Part shown: positions 36,614 through 48,900 of the stretch, in pieces
How the letters are laid out: every line of letters starts with the position of its first letter
Position numbering within the stretch: position 1 is the stretch's first letter
Assembly (NCBI RefSeq): GCF_041296385.1
Contig: NC_091020.1
Span: forward strand, 24,712,501-24,776,500
Direction of reading: 5' to 3'
Source of the DNA: Aphelocoma coerulescens
Lineage: Eukaryota; Chordata; Aves; Passeriformes; Corvidae
Length of the DNA: 64,000 nucleotides
The notes under the pieces: generated by a model
The model's input: only the letters and a program-made list of their open reading frames with translations
Told to the model about the DNA's origin: nothing
Database searches by the model: none
Program-made: the position numbers and the translations under genes

Positions 36614-38705
36614 CTATGGCAAATAGGATGCTTTGTTCATTCAAACCAAAGAAACAGTCAGCTGAACAGCAGTATGAAAAAAAAAATTGCTTTTATTCAC
36701 TAAGACTCCCCTTTCTTCCTGTGCTACTTCCTAATGGTAACTGCCCAGTTCTCCAGAGTGGGAGCTGATGCATTGATATGGGCTAAAAGAGAAAAGCCTT
36801 TCAACATATTCACTGTTCATGCCACCTTCACCAACTATTAAAAGTGTGATAATCTTTACCTGAATAGTAAAAAGTTTTACTCGTGGGTGATAAAGTGTGA
36901 GCTGCCATTCCAGTCACACTAAGAGCAGCCCATTTATGCTGAGATTTTGTCCAGAAAGACCCAGCTCCTGATGACTCAACACAAGTGCAGAAAATTGCAT
37001 TGCAACAGGCCCCTAACAGATTCTGCCTATCATTAAATATACAATTTTAAAATGTAATCCAAATGATTTATTGCTCTTAATCTGCTGCTGGACTTTTTAA
37101 ACAATCTTAATTAGTCAGTGATATAAGCTAATGGGCATCTCTGGTAGCAAGAAACAAGGATAATATCATAGACCCCCCTAGCTTTGCCCAGCTAAAGTGC
37201 TAGATGGGAAGGACTTTACTACTTGATCAAAACAATTCCAGTTCCTCTCCATAACAGACCCAGAACCGCTACACAGTCCCAACACAACCTTCATAAAGGC
37301 TCTATGGGAAGTGGGACACTGCTAATTACAGCCATTCTGGCATCATACCAGACTCTTCTAAAAGCTAAGTGCCTTTACATTAAGCTGCCACATTTTAGAG
37401 TTTGCTGTAATTATTTTTTAAGGTGATAAATGGGATAAGGGTCCTTTCAGGAATTTCAATATTGAAATCTTTTCAGATTAGCACAGTGCTCATTTGCAGG
37501 GCAACTAGACGATGGTGAAGCTACACAGCTTCTACACTTTCCTACTTAGGGTTCTATGAAAGAACTGCAGTTCTGTCAGGATATCTCCACCATAGGTCAG
37601 AGCATCCACAGACAAAGACACAAAATGATCCTGAGCCATCAATGGGAGAAGGGCAAATCACATACTGTGCTTTATTCTCCTGCTCCTCCATTTCTGAGAT
37701 AGCCTTTCTGTAACTAACAGTAGATGTTTCATCACGCACAGCATGTGGCATTTCAGAGAATGTATCTCTGCACCTTAGGAACCGTGTCTAACAATGTTAT
37801 AATTGGATGTTTCTCCACTATAAATGCTGAAATACAGCAGAAGCACAGCATAATAAAATGCCTTCAGATAATAGGATGGTTTGGATTAAATGAAGATAAT
37901 TGGAAACAGCAGATATGCTCAGGGTTTCACATATAATATTACTGTTATTTTTAGCATGCATTTAAGTGTCATAGTCTTGCCAAAATAAAGTCTAATTGAA
38001 AATAATGCAAAGAAAAATAGGAAGAAAATGCTAATATGCTATTAATGTAGTTTGTTAAGAAGCATCTCTGGTGACAGAAAAATTAAAAGCCACATACTGC
38101 TCATAAAGGGCACAGCAAAGCTATTAGCATGACTTTTTATATAAATATACTACTGACTAGTTCCTATTGAAGATGACAGTTCTAATCTCAAATTGGTACA
38201 AAATTCCAGAATTCTAGCTTTGGGGATAAGAAATCATAGGCGGTCTCATTCCTGTAGCATACATCCTTCCACAGGATTCCAAGCCACTTTAAACGTATAC
38301 GAGAGCGAAGCTTCGCCACCTCAAAGGTGGTAGCAACAGAAAGAGGGGAGACACTCCCAGTTGCTTAAGAGAAGGTCAAAAGTTTCAGTCAGGGCTAAGG
38401 ACACCCAGAGGAACTTCAAACTTCTGAGTCAGCCGAACAAGTTTCAATGCTCATGCACAGAACAAAGCAGCTTTATCATATTCTCCCTGCAGACCTGATT
38501 AGTTGGGGCAACATTTTGAATAACAGAAAACCTGATTTATCATTAGCATGCCCTGAGGTCTGCTCAACACTTAAACAATGAAATAAACAGGCATGGAAAT
38601 AAAGGATCTCTCAGATATCCCCCCCACCTTGTACAGCTGCACAAAGTCTGACAAAGCACCCAGACACCTACCCACTGCTAAGATAAACCATAAACCAATA
38701 CACAC
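36614..38705 (-). other. SH3PXD2A: SH3PXD2A intron, 2.1 kb
   Basis: Donor GTGTGT at 38705, acceptor ending at 36614. Two AT-rich stretches with several TAAT motifs (about 37020-37150 and 37950-38150) look like possible conserved non-coding sequence. No repeat family was recognised. Confidence 0.85.
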
Positions 38706-38755
38706 CAGACTGGACTCTCTTCTTGGGGGCGGCCTTGTTCTTAGATTTGGAGAAC
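38706..38755 (-). CDS. SH3PXD2A: SH3PXD2A 50-nt microexon: basic proline-rich motif
   Basis: This very small exon would be missed by simple gene finding. It starts with two bases that complete a Ser codon and then encodes SPNLRTRPPPRRESSL. Acceptor TGCTCAG ends at 38756 and donor GTGTGT starts at 38705. The phases fit both neighbours exactly (one base from the exon at 39613, phase 0 into 36613). The RTRPPPRR core is a basic polyproline motif able to bind SH3 domains, perhaps within TKS5 itself; that is inference. Its length is not a multiple of three, so skipping would shift the frame. Confidence 0.94.
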
Positions 38756-39612
38756 CTGAGCAGGAAAGGGAAAAGGGAAAGTTTATTTAACTTTGCAAAT
38801 ACTGCTAAACACATTTTTCAGCAGCTCTCTGCTGTTACACAGTTTGAGAATAGAAGTCAGTATTTGCAATATTTAAGGCACCTCTATGAAACAAGATAGG
38901 AAACTATGAGGGTATATTAGAAATACCAAGGTAGCTTAGCTATTCATCTCTGCTAAGCCAGCAAATTTAAGAGGAGATCACTGCCAGAAAGTAGTGGATT
39001 GTATTTTCTGCTGGAACTGACCAGCTCCATTGGAGACTGGCCAACAAAGAACTGGCCTGATACCTATTTTCCCCCCAGCAGTAAAAATAATTCATTAAAC
39101 ACTCACACTGTCCTCTCTCATAGTATTTTGCCATTCCTTGCACAGAATAGTGTCAGCATCTGCATTTTGCAAATGAAGTAATAAAATTGTAACTTGCCCC
39201 CAGGAAAACAGCAGAACAAATGCAAGAGAAGACACAGGTGGTCTCCTCATCTTGAACGTGCCACCACATCATCTGCATTTCTGGGGCAGAAGGGCACATT
39301 TTAGAGTGTTCAAAAGGAAAAAAGTATTCTTCTCTGGAAAAATTAACAAAGTAAACACATGCAGGGTAAGATAAAGAACCACCAGCCAGCCTGTGTATAA
39401 CGTGAAGTTAAATTTTATCACTACTAGTGAAGGACCACATTCTGGAGTCCTTGTTGATACATCTACAGACTATACAAAGGTCTGTTTGTGTGGACTTGGC
39501 TGTAAGGCCAGGACAGGTGGGACCTTAGCTGACAGGCAATGCCAGCCCTGAAAGGTAGAGAACAAGAATTCATTGCAAGCCCATGAAACCCCCGACTACT
39601 TTACTGCCTTAC
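38756..39612 (-). other. SH3PXD2A: SH3PXD2A intron, 0.86 kb
   Basis: Donor GTAAGG at 39612, acceptor CTCAG ending at 38756. I saw no repeat or other feature. Confidence 0.88.
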
Positions 39613-39944
39613 TTATTTGAGCTCTTTGTGGTGCTATTCTTGCTATGGCTGGGGATCCCTGGGCCAGTTTGGAAGCCTGCTTGTCTGAAGTCATCATGGC
39701 ATTGCCATTAGAGTCATTGCACAGGATGGGCAAACTAATTTCCTTCTTGGTGATATGAGTTTCTGCAGACTCGTTTTCTACTTGAGCTTCCTTGTCAGTA
39801 GATTTCTTGTTCAGCAGGTTACTGATCTCCATGATGTTTCCTATGATTTCCACTGGCCCAGTTAAGTTCTTTTTCCTAGATGGAAGATCGTCCTTAGCCT
39901 TCTTCAGATATGAAGCTGGGGCCCAGCCTTCCTTGCCCAGATAC
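39613..39944 (-). CDS. SH3PXD2A: SH3PXD2A coding exon: end of SH3-2 and linker
   Basis: The 332-nt exon completes an Arg codon, then encodes 110 residues, then one base of a Ser codon. Residues 1-13 finish SH3-2 (YLGKEGWAPASYL). The rest is the SH3-2/SH3-3 linker: KKAKDDLPSRKKNLTGPVEI, then IGNIMEISNLLNKK, a charged variable stretch, then KKEISLPILCNDSNGNA and LAQGSPAIARIAPQRAQI. IGNIMEISNLLNKK and KKEISLPILC are also strongly kept in human TKS5, which suggests short functional motifs. The linker in between (about residues 48-66) is the fast-evolving part. Acceptor CTCTGCAG ends at 39945 and the donor is GTAAGG at 39612. Confidence 0.96.
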
Positions 39945-42900
39945 CTGCAGAGGCAAAAGTAAACACCACCACATCAAACACAGCCTTCTCGTGCATTTCA
40001 GGTAGAACAGCTAAAGCAGAAGTGATGGATGACAACATCAAACAAAGTTTGCAGCTCTCAAAAAAGATTTTGTGGTCTCTATTCATTTATTATCTATTGA
40101 TTAGACATACCAAAGTCAGCTGAGCCAGCAGTGAACTCTGTAGTTGAAAGCCACTAATCATCCTAAGTAAGGAGTATCTCTGGACAAGAAATAGTTACAC
40201 ACAAGGTAAAGAGCTTCACCAGTTTGTTTTATGCCTCCCCTAGGCAGTACCAGGCAAACTCAGTATTTTCCCATACAGCCAAAAAACAAACTAGTGAGTA
40301 AAATATTTTAATAGTTTCTAAACTTCCTAGTGACAACTCAGATTGAAAATGGGCTAAAATAAGGGTGTACAGCACCTGGTACAGAGAACCTGTGCCTGCA
40401 GTTTAGTTGCCTTGTGCAAGTCTCTCTCCCTGAAATCACAAAGAAGACTGGCCCTCCTTCCATAATTCCCAGCTCTGCATGAGCAGCTTTCTCTCATGGA
40501 GCATATGGGACCCTGAAACTACTACAGCTTCTTCTAGCAGTGCTAGATCAAGAAACCATTTGACTAAGGAAAAATGGCTTTATTGGAGACTCATTTTCCT
40601 GAACTAGCTAGAGGCTATTTGAAGAAATAAACTGGGAAATGTGAACAGACACCTGAATCCAGTGCGTGTTCCCGAAGCACCATCCCGAACTGATCACGCT
40701 ACACTTCAAACTGAGGTAATTCTTCTACAACTGGGCTTTAGGGAAGATGTTTTTTCTAACTCCTGCCATTCCTAACACCTCAGCAGGGATTTCAGATTAC
40801 AATCAGACTCTAGGGAGGACAACCTGGATGAACTCTGCTTTCCCTAATGAAACCCTAACTTGCTATTTCAGTGGGAGTCACTGAAAATCTCCTCTCTTTA
40901 ATCTCTCAAGATACCCAAGGCAGCCACTTGAACTATAAAGTGGGAAAGCAGGCACCATTAAAATCCTGGTGCTCAGGAAATACAAAGGTTAAAACAGTAG
41001 GACTCCAAGGTTCTTTATTGAAAAGGGAGTCTCATTAGACAGCAGAGGAAGGAGCTGGGGCACATGAGATATGAGCAAATCATTCCTTGGCAGGTGAGCA
41101 TCTTTGTCATGACAACACTTGCATTCTGAGGTTTCCAGTGAGATCTCTGCATCAAGTCTCATCCTGGGCTCCCTCACCACATCCACACACTTGATAGAGG
41201 CTCTGGGACTTTACAGGCAGAACAGGAAAATGCAGTGTAGATTTGATTCTCTAGACTTCTTTATTACTCTTCCTGTATAAAAGCAAATACAGTTGTTGTA
41301 CTTCTAGCAATGACTATGAGGATCTTTCTGTCCAAAATCCTACTTTTTCCTCCCCACCCACCTAGACCAGGCAGGATACTAGAGATTCTGCTTCTCCCTA
41401 CATACCTGCCTGCTGTCACACATGAAGGTAAAGATGTAGGATCTCTCCTGCTCAGGAAGTTTAGTTACAAGTTTTTCCAATTATTCTGGTGTCAAAGGAA
41501 AGCATCTCAACAATTCTGAGCTTTGTTTGATGCATGGAGACTAACAAGAAGTAGCAATCTGGTACTATCTTGATTTGACTTCTAAAAGATACACAGCACT
41601 CACTGAGTGATACTGTCTCAAGAAGTAACTTGGATCTATTCAATCCTGTCCCTTTTGAGGCTTTTCTGCTAGGCCGCAAACCAAGCCAAAAAAGGAAAAG
41701 GAACAAAGGCCTCAATACACACCACAATTCCTGTTGTGTCAAGGCATCACCCAGTGCCATTTTCCAGCCCTGAAGACTTTTGGCTTCATTCCCTTTTGCA
41801 GTTAACAGCCCTTTGGCAGAGCTACTGACCAATGCTCCTCTGCTGCCTTTGCATCAAGTAAGTTTTTTTAAAGGATATTTGTGAGTTTATATGATGTGGA
41901 GGTGTAGAGGCCTCCGTCTGTGAGAAAGCCACAGTGGCTAATGCACTGAGGACTCCAGTTCCAAAGGTTACTTTCAAAAGACTCTGATTGTGCAAAATCA
42001 GCAAGAAAAAACAGTTTACATCCATCTTAGTTTGTGGGAGACTTACCATGCTTAAGATCAGAAAGACAGCCACAGGCAGGTTCTGTACTGGCCTGTTAGT
42101 TCTCCTGCCAACTGTATGCATTTGGATCAGCCTGTGTAACCCCACTGCCACAAACACCTCTGATCTCACATGGTTTCTCCCAATGAATAATAGCAGCAAT
42201 AGATGGACAGTTAATAACTCTGGGCAGCATGCCCTCAGAAGAGAGGCTGTTGTAGGCTACCTCTCCCTGTGTTAGCCAATTTAACCTGAAGTTAATGCTG
42301 AGCAGTGGTTACCAGAAACTGCTTTATTTCTGCAGTATCACAAATAAAAACTACTTCTGTAAGTGAAATATGCTCACATTTTTTACCTTAGTCTTTTGAA
42401 TTTGGTAATCTTTCAGCCATTTGAAAATATAACCTTAGAAGATTCCTTGATCTTCCCCATTTCATAGGGGAAAGAACCAAAACAACTACTAATGAGTTTC
42501 AAAGAAGTCCTGAACCAGTAACAACTTTCATTTCACATCCTTAGAGTTGAATCACAAGTATCCTTCCTTCATTTATTTTCATAACCTACTGGAGACATTT
42601 CAAACCTCATCCTAGATTCCTCCTTGTTTCACTGCTGCCAACATCTCCCAGCTGCACTTCATTCACATGGGCTGAGGCTCACAAAATGAAGACGATGAAG
42701 GTAAATAACAAAAGCTTTACTTAGCATATTGGTACTTACTTGACCTGCACCCAGTCCACTTGGGCACCACAAGATTTTATCTATTCCTGTCACCTGGAGG
42801 GAAAGTAGGATCTAAATGACAGATGCTAATGCCACACTGGGAAGAACAGATCTACTGAACTCAACAAAACAGTAAGCAGGACACCAGGACAGAGCCTTTC

Positions 42901-43209
42901 TTTCATTTCTCCAGAGTCCTGATGTTGCTTTTTTAAATCATAATGCACGTGGGACGAAATAAAGACAGATACCAATATTGCATCTAGCTTGTACAGCACT
43001 GAATTGGGAGGGTCTTAGAATTAGGTGCAGTGATTTGGTTCCTTCATGCTTCTAAAACCCTCCCTGTTTATATTACATGAAGGAAAAAATGGATTAGAAC
43101 CATAGGAATGTCAAAAAAAGTCAGAAGTGCCTCTGTAAGTCTGAGAGTCACATCTGCTTTCCAGCTCCAGAGCACTGGAATTACTCCAGAGGGAAGCAAA
43201 CTAGGGAAA

Positions 43210-43250
<41 letters not shown>

Positions 43251-45423
43251 AAAAAAAAAGAAGAAGAAAAGAAAAAGAAGGACAGGAAATGAGGATCAGC
43301 ACATGGCCAAGAATTTGGAGAAATTACGTATTTAAGGTGGAACAAGCTAATGTCTTTAAGGTGGATTCCATTTACAAACTACTGGATTTGTTTTTACCTC
43401 TACACACTGAAGCGTGTTCAGTCTGTTATCCAGCCCAGGATCCAACTGCATTCTCTTCCTGCTCCCTCTCCCCTCACACTCAGAACAGGAGAAGGAGTTG
43501 CTCCTTCTAAGGTGCTCAATACTCAGAGAAGCAAATTTCTGTGAGAAGGGAGTCCTTTTCTGAGGGGCACCTAACAGTATTCAGGGCAGTTTACATGGCA
43601 CAGCTACCCAGGCTGCAAAGGATCAGTTTGCAGGGATGGACCACATCATCATCATTTCCAAAGTGTTGCCTAAGGAAAAAAACTGTTTCTAAGAGATTAA
43701 TCCTCCAGCAAGAAGCAGCACAGTGCTCCAAAGCAGCAGAGAGGAGCGCAGTTGACACCCCACATGCTTGTCACACATATGGGGAGCTTGTAACTCATCT
43801 TCCAACAAGAAGAGAGGTTTCTCAAATCAAAAATGCCTTACAAAAAAGCTGACCACATGCTGCACTCCCCAACTATCAGGGGGTGGGCTGGGGCATCCAC
43901 TGTCCTTCCAGCAGATTGCCATGAGTGAAGACACCATGGAAATCACTGCAGCAAGTGTCACCATAGTCCAGAAGGTACTCCTGATGTGTAGAAAAATGAG
44001 TCTTTTGGGTTAACTCAAAGGAGCATGTGAGGAAAAGGGGAAAAAAAAATTCAACTTATTGCAGGAGTGCTAATATGGCAAAGGGAAACCTACAGTAGTA
44101 ACCAGGCTACACTGCAGAAAGAGAATACAGAAATAAACTAGAGATGTCTTGGAATGGTTCTACCCTCAGGAAACCTATCTGAAAATCTGGATTCCACTTC
44201 TGTAGATGATTAAGGGAGAAAAAAATGTGACCTGACCAAACCCAGGCATTTTTGAGTTCCTCCTATCTAGAGTGCCTTCCTGGCTCCACTGCTATCTTTA
44301 TTAGCTTATTTGCTCCATGGGATCATTAGTGGTATTTTTTTTCATCTAAGTAAGGGAAATCAAGAAAAACAACAACATTGCTTCAGTCAGCATTTTCCCT
44401 GTCCTCATTCATAGCCAATAAATCAAGAAGAATTCAAACAAAAGCAAGTTATGACTTGGGGAGGGAAAGAGGAAAAAATCACTATAATTACATGCTGAAT
44501 GGAAAAAGATGACTATATGAGATGTTCTGCACTGCTGAGAGCTAAAGCTTCATTTTTAAGCTACCTGTTGTACCACATCTTGTTCAAAGAGAAATGGGAT
44601 GTCACAGCACTGCCAGGCTCACACGCAGATACAAGGCAAGGGGGAGAACCACAAAAGAGCACTACAACCTAAATGCTATGTCAACCTAGATAAAGAAAGC
44701 TCTCATCAAGTGCTCATGCTGCCACCCTGTATCACGGAGACAATATTTAACCTACAGTCTTCCCACATTTACAAAGGAAATTCCTAAGTCAAAACTCTCT
44801 GCAATGACTGCTGTTCCAATTACATAACAAAATTCGATACACAGTAACAACTTCACCTGCCCTTGGAATCCAGTCCCTCTACATCAACAATACCTAATGT
44901 GGACACACAGAAATCAAAGCAAATTAGCTGAAACCATTGGTAAGCTTGCAAAAGGGCTATAGCCAGCAAACTGATCTCGTATCCCTGAAAGTAGAACTAC
45001 CTGCCCCAAACAGCTCAAGAGATCACAATCAGCCTTTCAGCATTGCTATAAATAGATTTAAGTAGGTTGTAGAATAACTCCTATACTGGAAACATTAAAA
45101 TAATATACAACAGAAAGCCTTGTTAGGTCTCACAGATCTTAACTCAGATATGGGCTTTTAACTTGAAGCAAGAAAAAAAAAAATCTCTAAAAGTGCAAGT
45201 TAAGGCATTTCCTCACTGGAATGGCCCACAGCCTTTGCAGACACTGTAGTGTTACTTTAGCCACCATTGTATCGCCTCAGACTTTTCCTTACATTTCTTC
45301 AAAAGGCATTATGAACAATTTGGGCTTCCTTGTCCACCTACAGAATGATTTAAATGCTAACATTCAGTGAATGATCAGAAAAGCTCATTGTCACAGTTTC
45401 TGCAGGTTGCACAGCTTCTTTAC
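39945..45423 (-). other. SH3PXD2A: SH3PXD2A intron, 5.5 kb
   Basis: The intron lies between the two exons that share SH3-2. It contains a long A-rich simple repeat at 43207-43280. The remainder is unique-looking, AT-moderate sequence with no recognisable coding segment. Confidence 0.85.
43207..43280 (+). repeat. Poly(A)/A-rich simple repeat
   Basis: About 50 A residues with one interrupting G are followed by AAG/AAAAG units. On the transcribed strand this is a long U/C tract deep in the intron. It is low complexity, and the exact length is likely unstable. Confidence 0.9.
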
Positions 45424-45541
45424 CTGATGTACCACCATCCTTCCAGGTTCTTTTGGATGACCTCCACGGTGACCCCTTTCTCGAACCCAATCTCATCCTT
45501 CCCCTGGCTGGCATACGGCTGGATAGTGACATATTTCTCTT
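45424..45541 (-). CDS. SH3PXD2A: SH3PXD2A coding exon: first part of SH3-2
   Basis: The 118-nt exon completes a Glu codon and then encodes [20 protein letters not shown], then [18 protein letters not shown], then two bases of Arg. This is the N-terminal two-thirds of the second SH3 domain. It includes the ALYDY-equivalent strand ([10 protein letters not shown]), the acidic RT loop (KDEIGFEKG) and the GWWY motif. Acceptor CTCACCAG ends at 45542 and donor GTAAAG starts at 45423. The domain is completed by YLGKEGWAPASYL in the next exon. Closely similar to human TKS5. Confidence 0.96.
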
Positions 45542-45599
45542 CTGGTGAGGGGAGAAAAGGCAACATCAGTTAGGGTCAGGATCAGTCCAGCTGTTTTTC

Positions 45600-45990
45600 T
45601 GCACTGCTTGCTTTTAAACTGTTGTGCAGCGATTACGCGAAGCCATTACAAAAGGCGGAGCCCTGCTCAGGGGCCCACTGGTTATTTATGCTGACGACAT
45701 GACAGATAATCAGCCCCTCGCCACTACCCTGCTGCTGATAATCACAAGATGTTTCCATGCCAATAATGACACAAAGTCCCCAGAGAGCTGCCCACCTCCC
45801 CCCCCCCCTCCTTCCCACCTCCCTCCCCCCTTCCAAGTTCCTCGAGCGGGTAAGGGAGAGGATTTGAAGCTGGACTTAACTCCCATATTGTAACTTGACA
45901 GAATCAACCTGGCTGCCAAATCAGCCGAGCGTCACCGCGGGAGCTGCAGCCAGTTGGCTCTTTGCACATGCACATGGCTGCACAAAGCAT
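45600..45990. promoter_or_regulatory. Possible intronic cis-regulatory block
   Basis: This stretch differs from its surroundings by a higher CpG density (TACGCGAAGCC, GCTGACGACATG, CCGAGCGTCACCGCGGG). It also packs homeodomain/TALE-type sites: TGACAGATAATC near 45700 and TTGACAG at 45895. It has the look of a conserved enhancer, but no alignment was possible, so the call rests on composition and motif clustering only. Confidence 0.3.
45791..45834 (-). other. G-rich tract with G-quadruplex potential
   Basis: The plus strand is nearly pure pyrimidine (C runs of 6 to about 11). The minus strand, which is the SH3PXD2A sense strand, has at least four runs of three or more G separated by short A, T or G spacers. 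It would lie in the pre-mRNA about 250 nt upstream of the SH3-2 exon acceptor. Confidence 0.6.
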
Positions 45991-48900
45991 TGTGTTACTG
46001 AAACCCGAGTGCTGCATCCCCACAGGGACACATCTCCCCAGCCCAGAGGGGCTGGCCCAGCACACTGCTCTACTTGCACCTCCCAAGCAGCATAGGTCTA
46101 CAGCAACGAGCTTGAAACATTAAAAAAAATGTGACAAAAGAACAAAAGAGGTTTTCAGATGATAGGAGGTGATACAGCATTTGCGTTCATGGGTTGTGAA
46201 GTGTTTTACAAACATACTTTTGCTAAACCTCACTCCAGAGAAATGCACGTGTGACACTGGTGAAGGAGGGCCAGAACTAAGACATACACTTCAAAAGCAC
46301 AGACAGGATTTCAAGTATGGTGTTTGAGCCAAAAACTTAGCATCCCTATTCATCTCCAGCATCTATCCCCTTCCCAGCTGGGCGCAGGTTTTGAGCAGAC
46401 TTGCTGAGAGCAACCCAATAAACAGAGCAGAACAGACACTTGTCAACATCTTCCTTCCACCTACCCAGGAGTCATTTAGTGCAGCATTCCCATCACACTC
46501 AAGGTCAACCTTTCCCTCTGGAGCTTAAAAAATTACACCTGGCATTGAGAACTTTAACTACCATCCTTCCTCTGCAGCAGCAGACACAGAAAGTGTCACC
46601 AAACCCCTCTCCTCAACCCAAACTACGGTGCAGTGACAGCATGAGTTTCTGTAGCTAGATTAAAGGCAGGGAAGGCAAGCGATTAAGTGCACCCCAGCCA
46701 GACTTCCTAGCACTTTCTACCAGCAGTCACAACAAGGCAGGGAATAACAAACAGAGGGCTGTCAGTGCACAGGAATGGGCAGGAAATGAAGTGAATCCAG
46801 AGCTCCTGATCACTGCAGAACAAAGGAAACACGAACAGGTTGCAGCAGCTTGAAGCGAACACTCTTTAAAAAAAGAGTAAAACAGATCCAAGCAGTTGTT
46901 TGGTTTTGGGGCTCAACTGCATTTTGTTGCTGGGTGAAGCATGGAAACTTTAATGAAAAATAATTCAAACAAGCCCCTACTGAGACAAAGTAAGAAATAA
47001 TACCTCAGAAAGGGGAAAATAATGTTGACAGAGCATCTGATGGCAGCAAATTCAGCAAAGCTACATCTCTGAAGTCAAGTCCCCTTGACTGGTCACATTT
47101 GGATCTTTCTAATTCTGATGGGGCAAAATCTGTCAAAACCTCTGCTACCAAGAGGAAACGATTCTCTGCTGCTCTCCCCTAGAAGGGCTGCTTCATTGGC
47201 TTATCACTGGTATGAAATTCCAGCTAGTTTTAAGTAGCACCATCAGCATATGACACTTTCCCCACAGAAATACTCCACTACGAGATGGAACCTGATGAAT
47301 GAAACCTGGAAAATGAAACCCCAGCTTCCAAATCACAGGAAGGAGGACAGCTTTCCTAGTTAGGTTTCTGCTCTGTGTGGTAGAACTGGACTAATTTTTC
47401 CTCTATTTTCAAGTCTGCTGCAAAAGGAGCTACATGTCTGGTTTCCACTGCATGCAAAGCACTAAACTGAACTGCAGAAGACCCTTGGGCAGCTAGATCT
47501 TGCCCCTGAAGGGCCCAGGGGAAAGTTCAGAGCTGCTCTGTCCAGATATACATTGTTTCAGACACTTCCAGGGATGTTTCTAGGACAGCAATACCGACCT
47601 AAGCATATATTTGCTGAGTCTTGGAAGAAGGCCCTCTTTTTTCTTTCCCCCATACCAAAGCTGCTTTATAACCCAGGCCGTCAGAGATCACCCTTGCCAC
47701 TACAACTCCCACAGAAATTGCTGTGTTTATTCTACTTTTCCTCCACACAAACACCAGGCTCTGCTTCAGCTAGTCAGCTATTCGGCTCCTCTTGCTGGGC
47801 ACAGTGGTCTCACTCTTCAGGGATGCGGCTTCCCTTCTTCTGCAGATGACCATGCATAGGGTGCTCATTCCTAGCTTCCAAAACAACTTTCCAAACATCT
47901 CTGTGAGGATGTGAGACACAGATGGGTGAGTGGTCACCCATCAAAACCAACAGCACTGGAGGCTGATCATTCAGGAGAAACAGTAAGGCTCTTCTGAACT
48001 GCCACTGTCTTATTCTGTCCATGAGCACCTTCACTGCTTACATCTTCAGTCCTGTGGCTTTCAACTCAGGACTACTGCTTTTTGAGAGGAAGGCCCTTCA
48101 GGTGACTCCTCCCCATAGAGAGGAAGTCAAAAAAAAGTGATTGCATGGAAATAGGGATGGAAGAGAGAGAAAAAGGATCTCCCATAAAGCAAGACAATCA
48201 AAAGTGCTAAAAATCCACTCTAGAAAAGAAGGTCCCACAGTATTTTTTTGTTTAGAAGCTCTATTTTTAAGCCTACAGATAAAAGCCAGGAAGCCACCAT
48301 TACAATTTCCCCTTGCAAAGTACTTTGACAGCAAAAATTACATTTCCAAGATTACACACGTTTGGTTTCTGTCAATGCTGCAGCAGATACCACAAACATA
48401 CATGAAGTTTGTAACTTAAACAGTATTCTGGAGATATGGGCCCCCTTGTAATCAAAGTGTAAATTCTGTTTTGTTTCCCAAAGATTATCTCTAGCCAGTG
48501 GACACTTTATATAAACCAAGATTTGCTGAAGGGAGCAGGGGAGCTTTCAGTGGATGTGTCACTGAAGAGGATTGATAATAGTATTCAACATATCAGATTA
48601 TTATTCAAAAGTCTTTAAGAGAAGATATTTGACACTTCATGACTGATATGTAAAGTTGCTGTAAAGACTTAAAATAGATAAATGGTTTCATGAGAGAATC
48701 AGCAGAGCATCAGACAGTAGAATGACACTGCTCTGAGTTACACTGACAAATCTGATATATCATGCTGGTTTCATTCAGCTGTGACAGGCAATAGTATAAA
48801 ACAGAAGTCAGTGAACCATCCCAGACCTACTATTGAAGTTATATGCCCAGATCTACAGAGAATACAAAAGCATGTAATTTTGGTTCATTAAGTTTTGATT

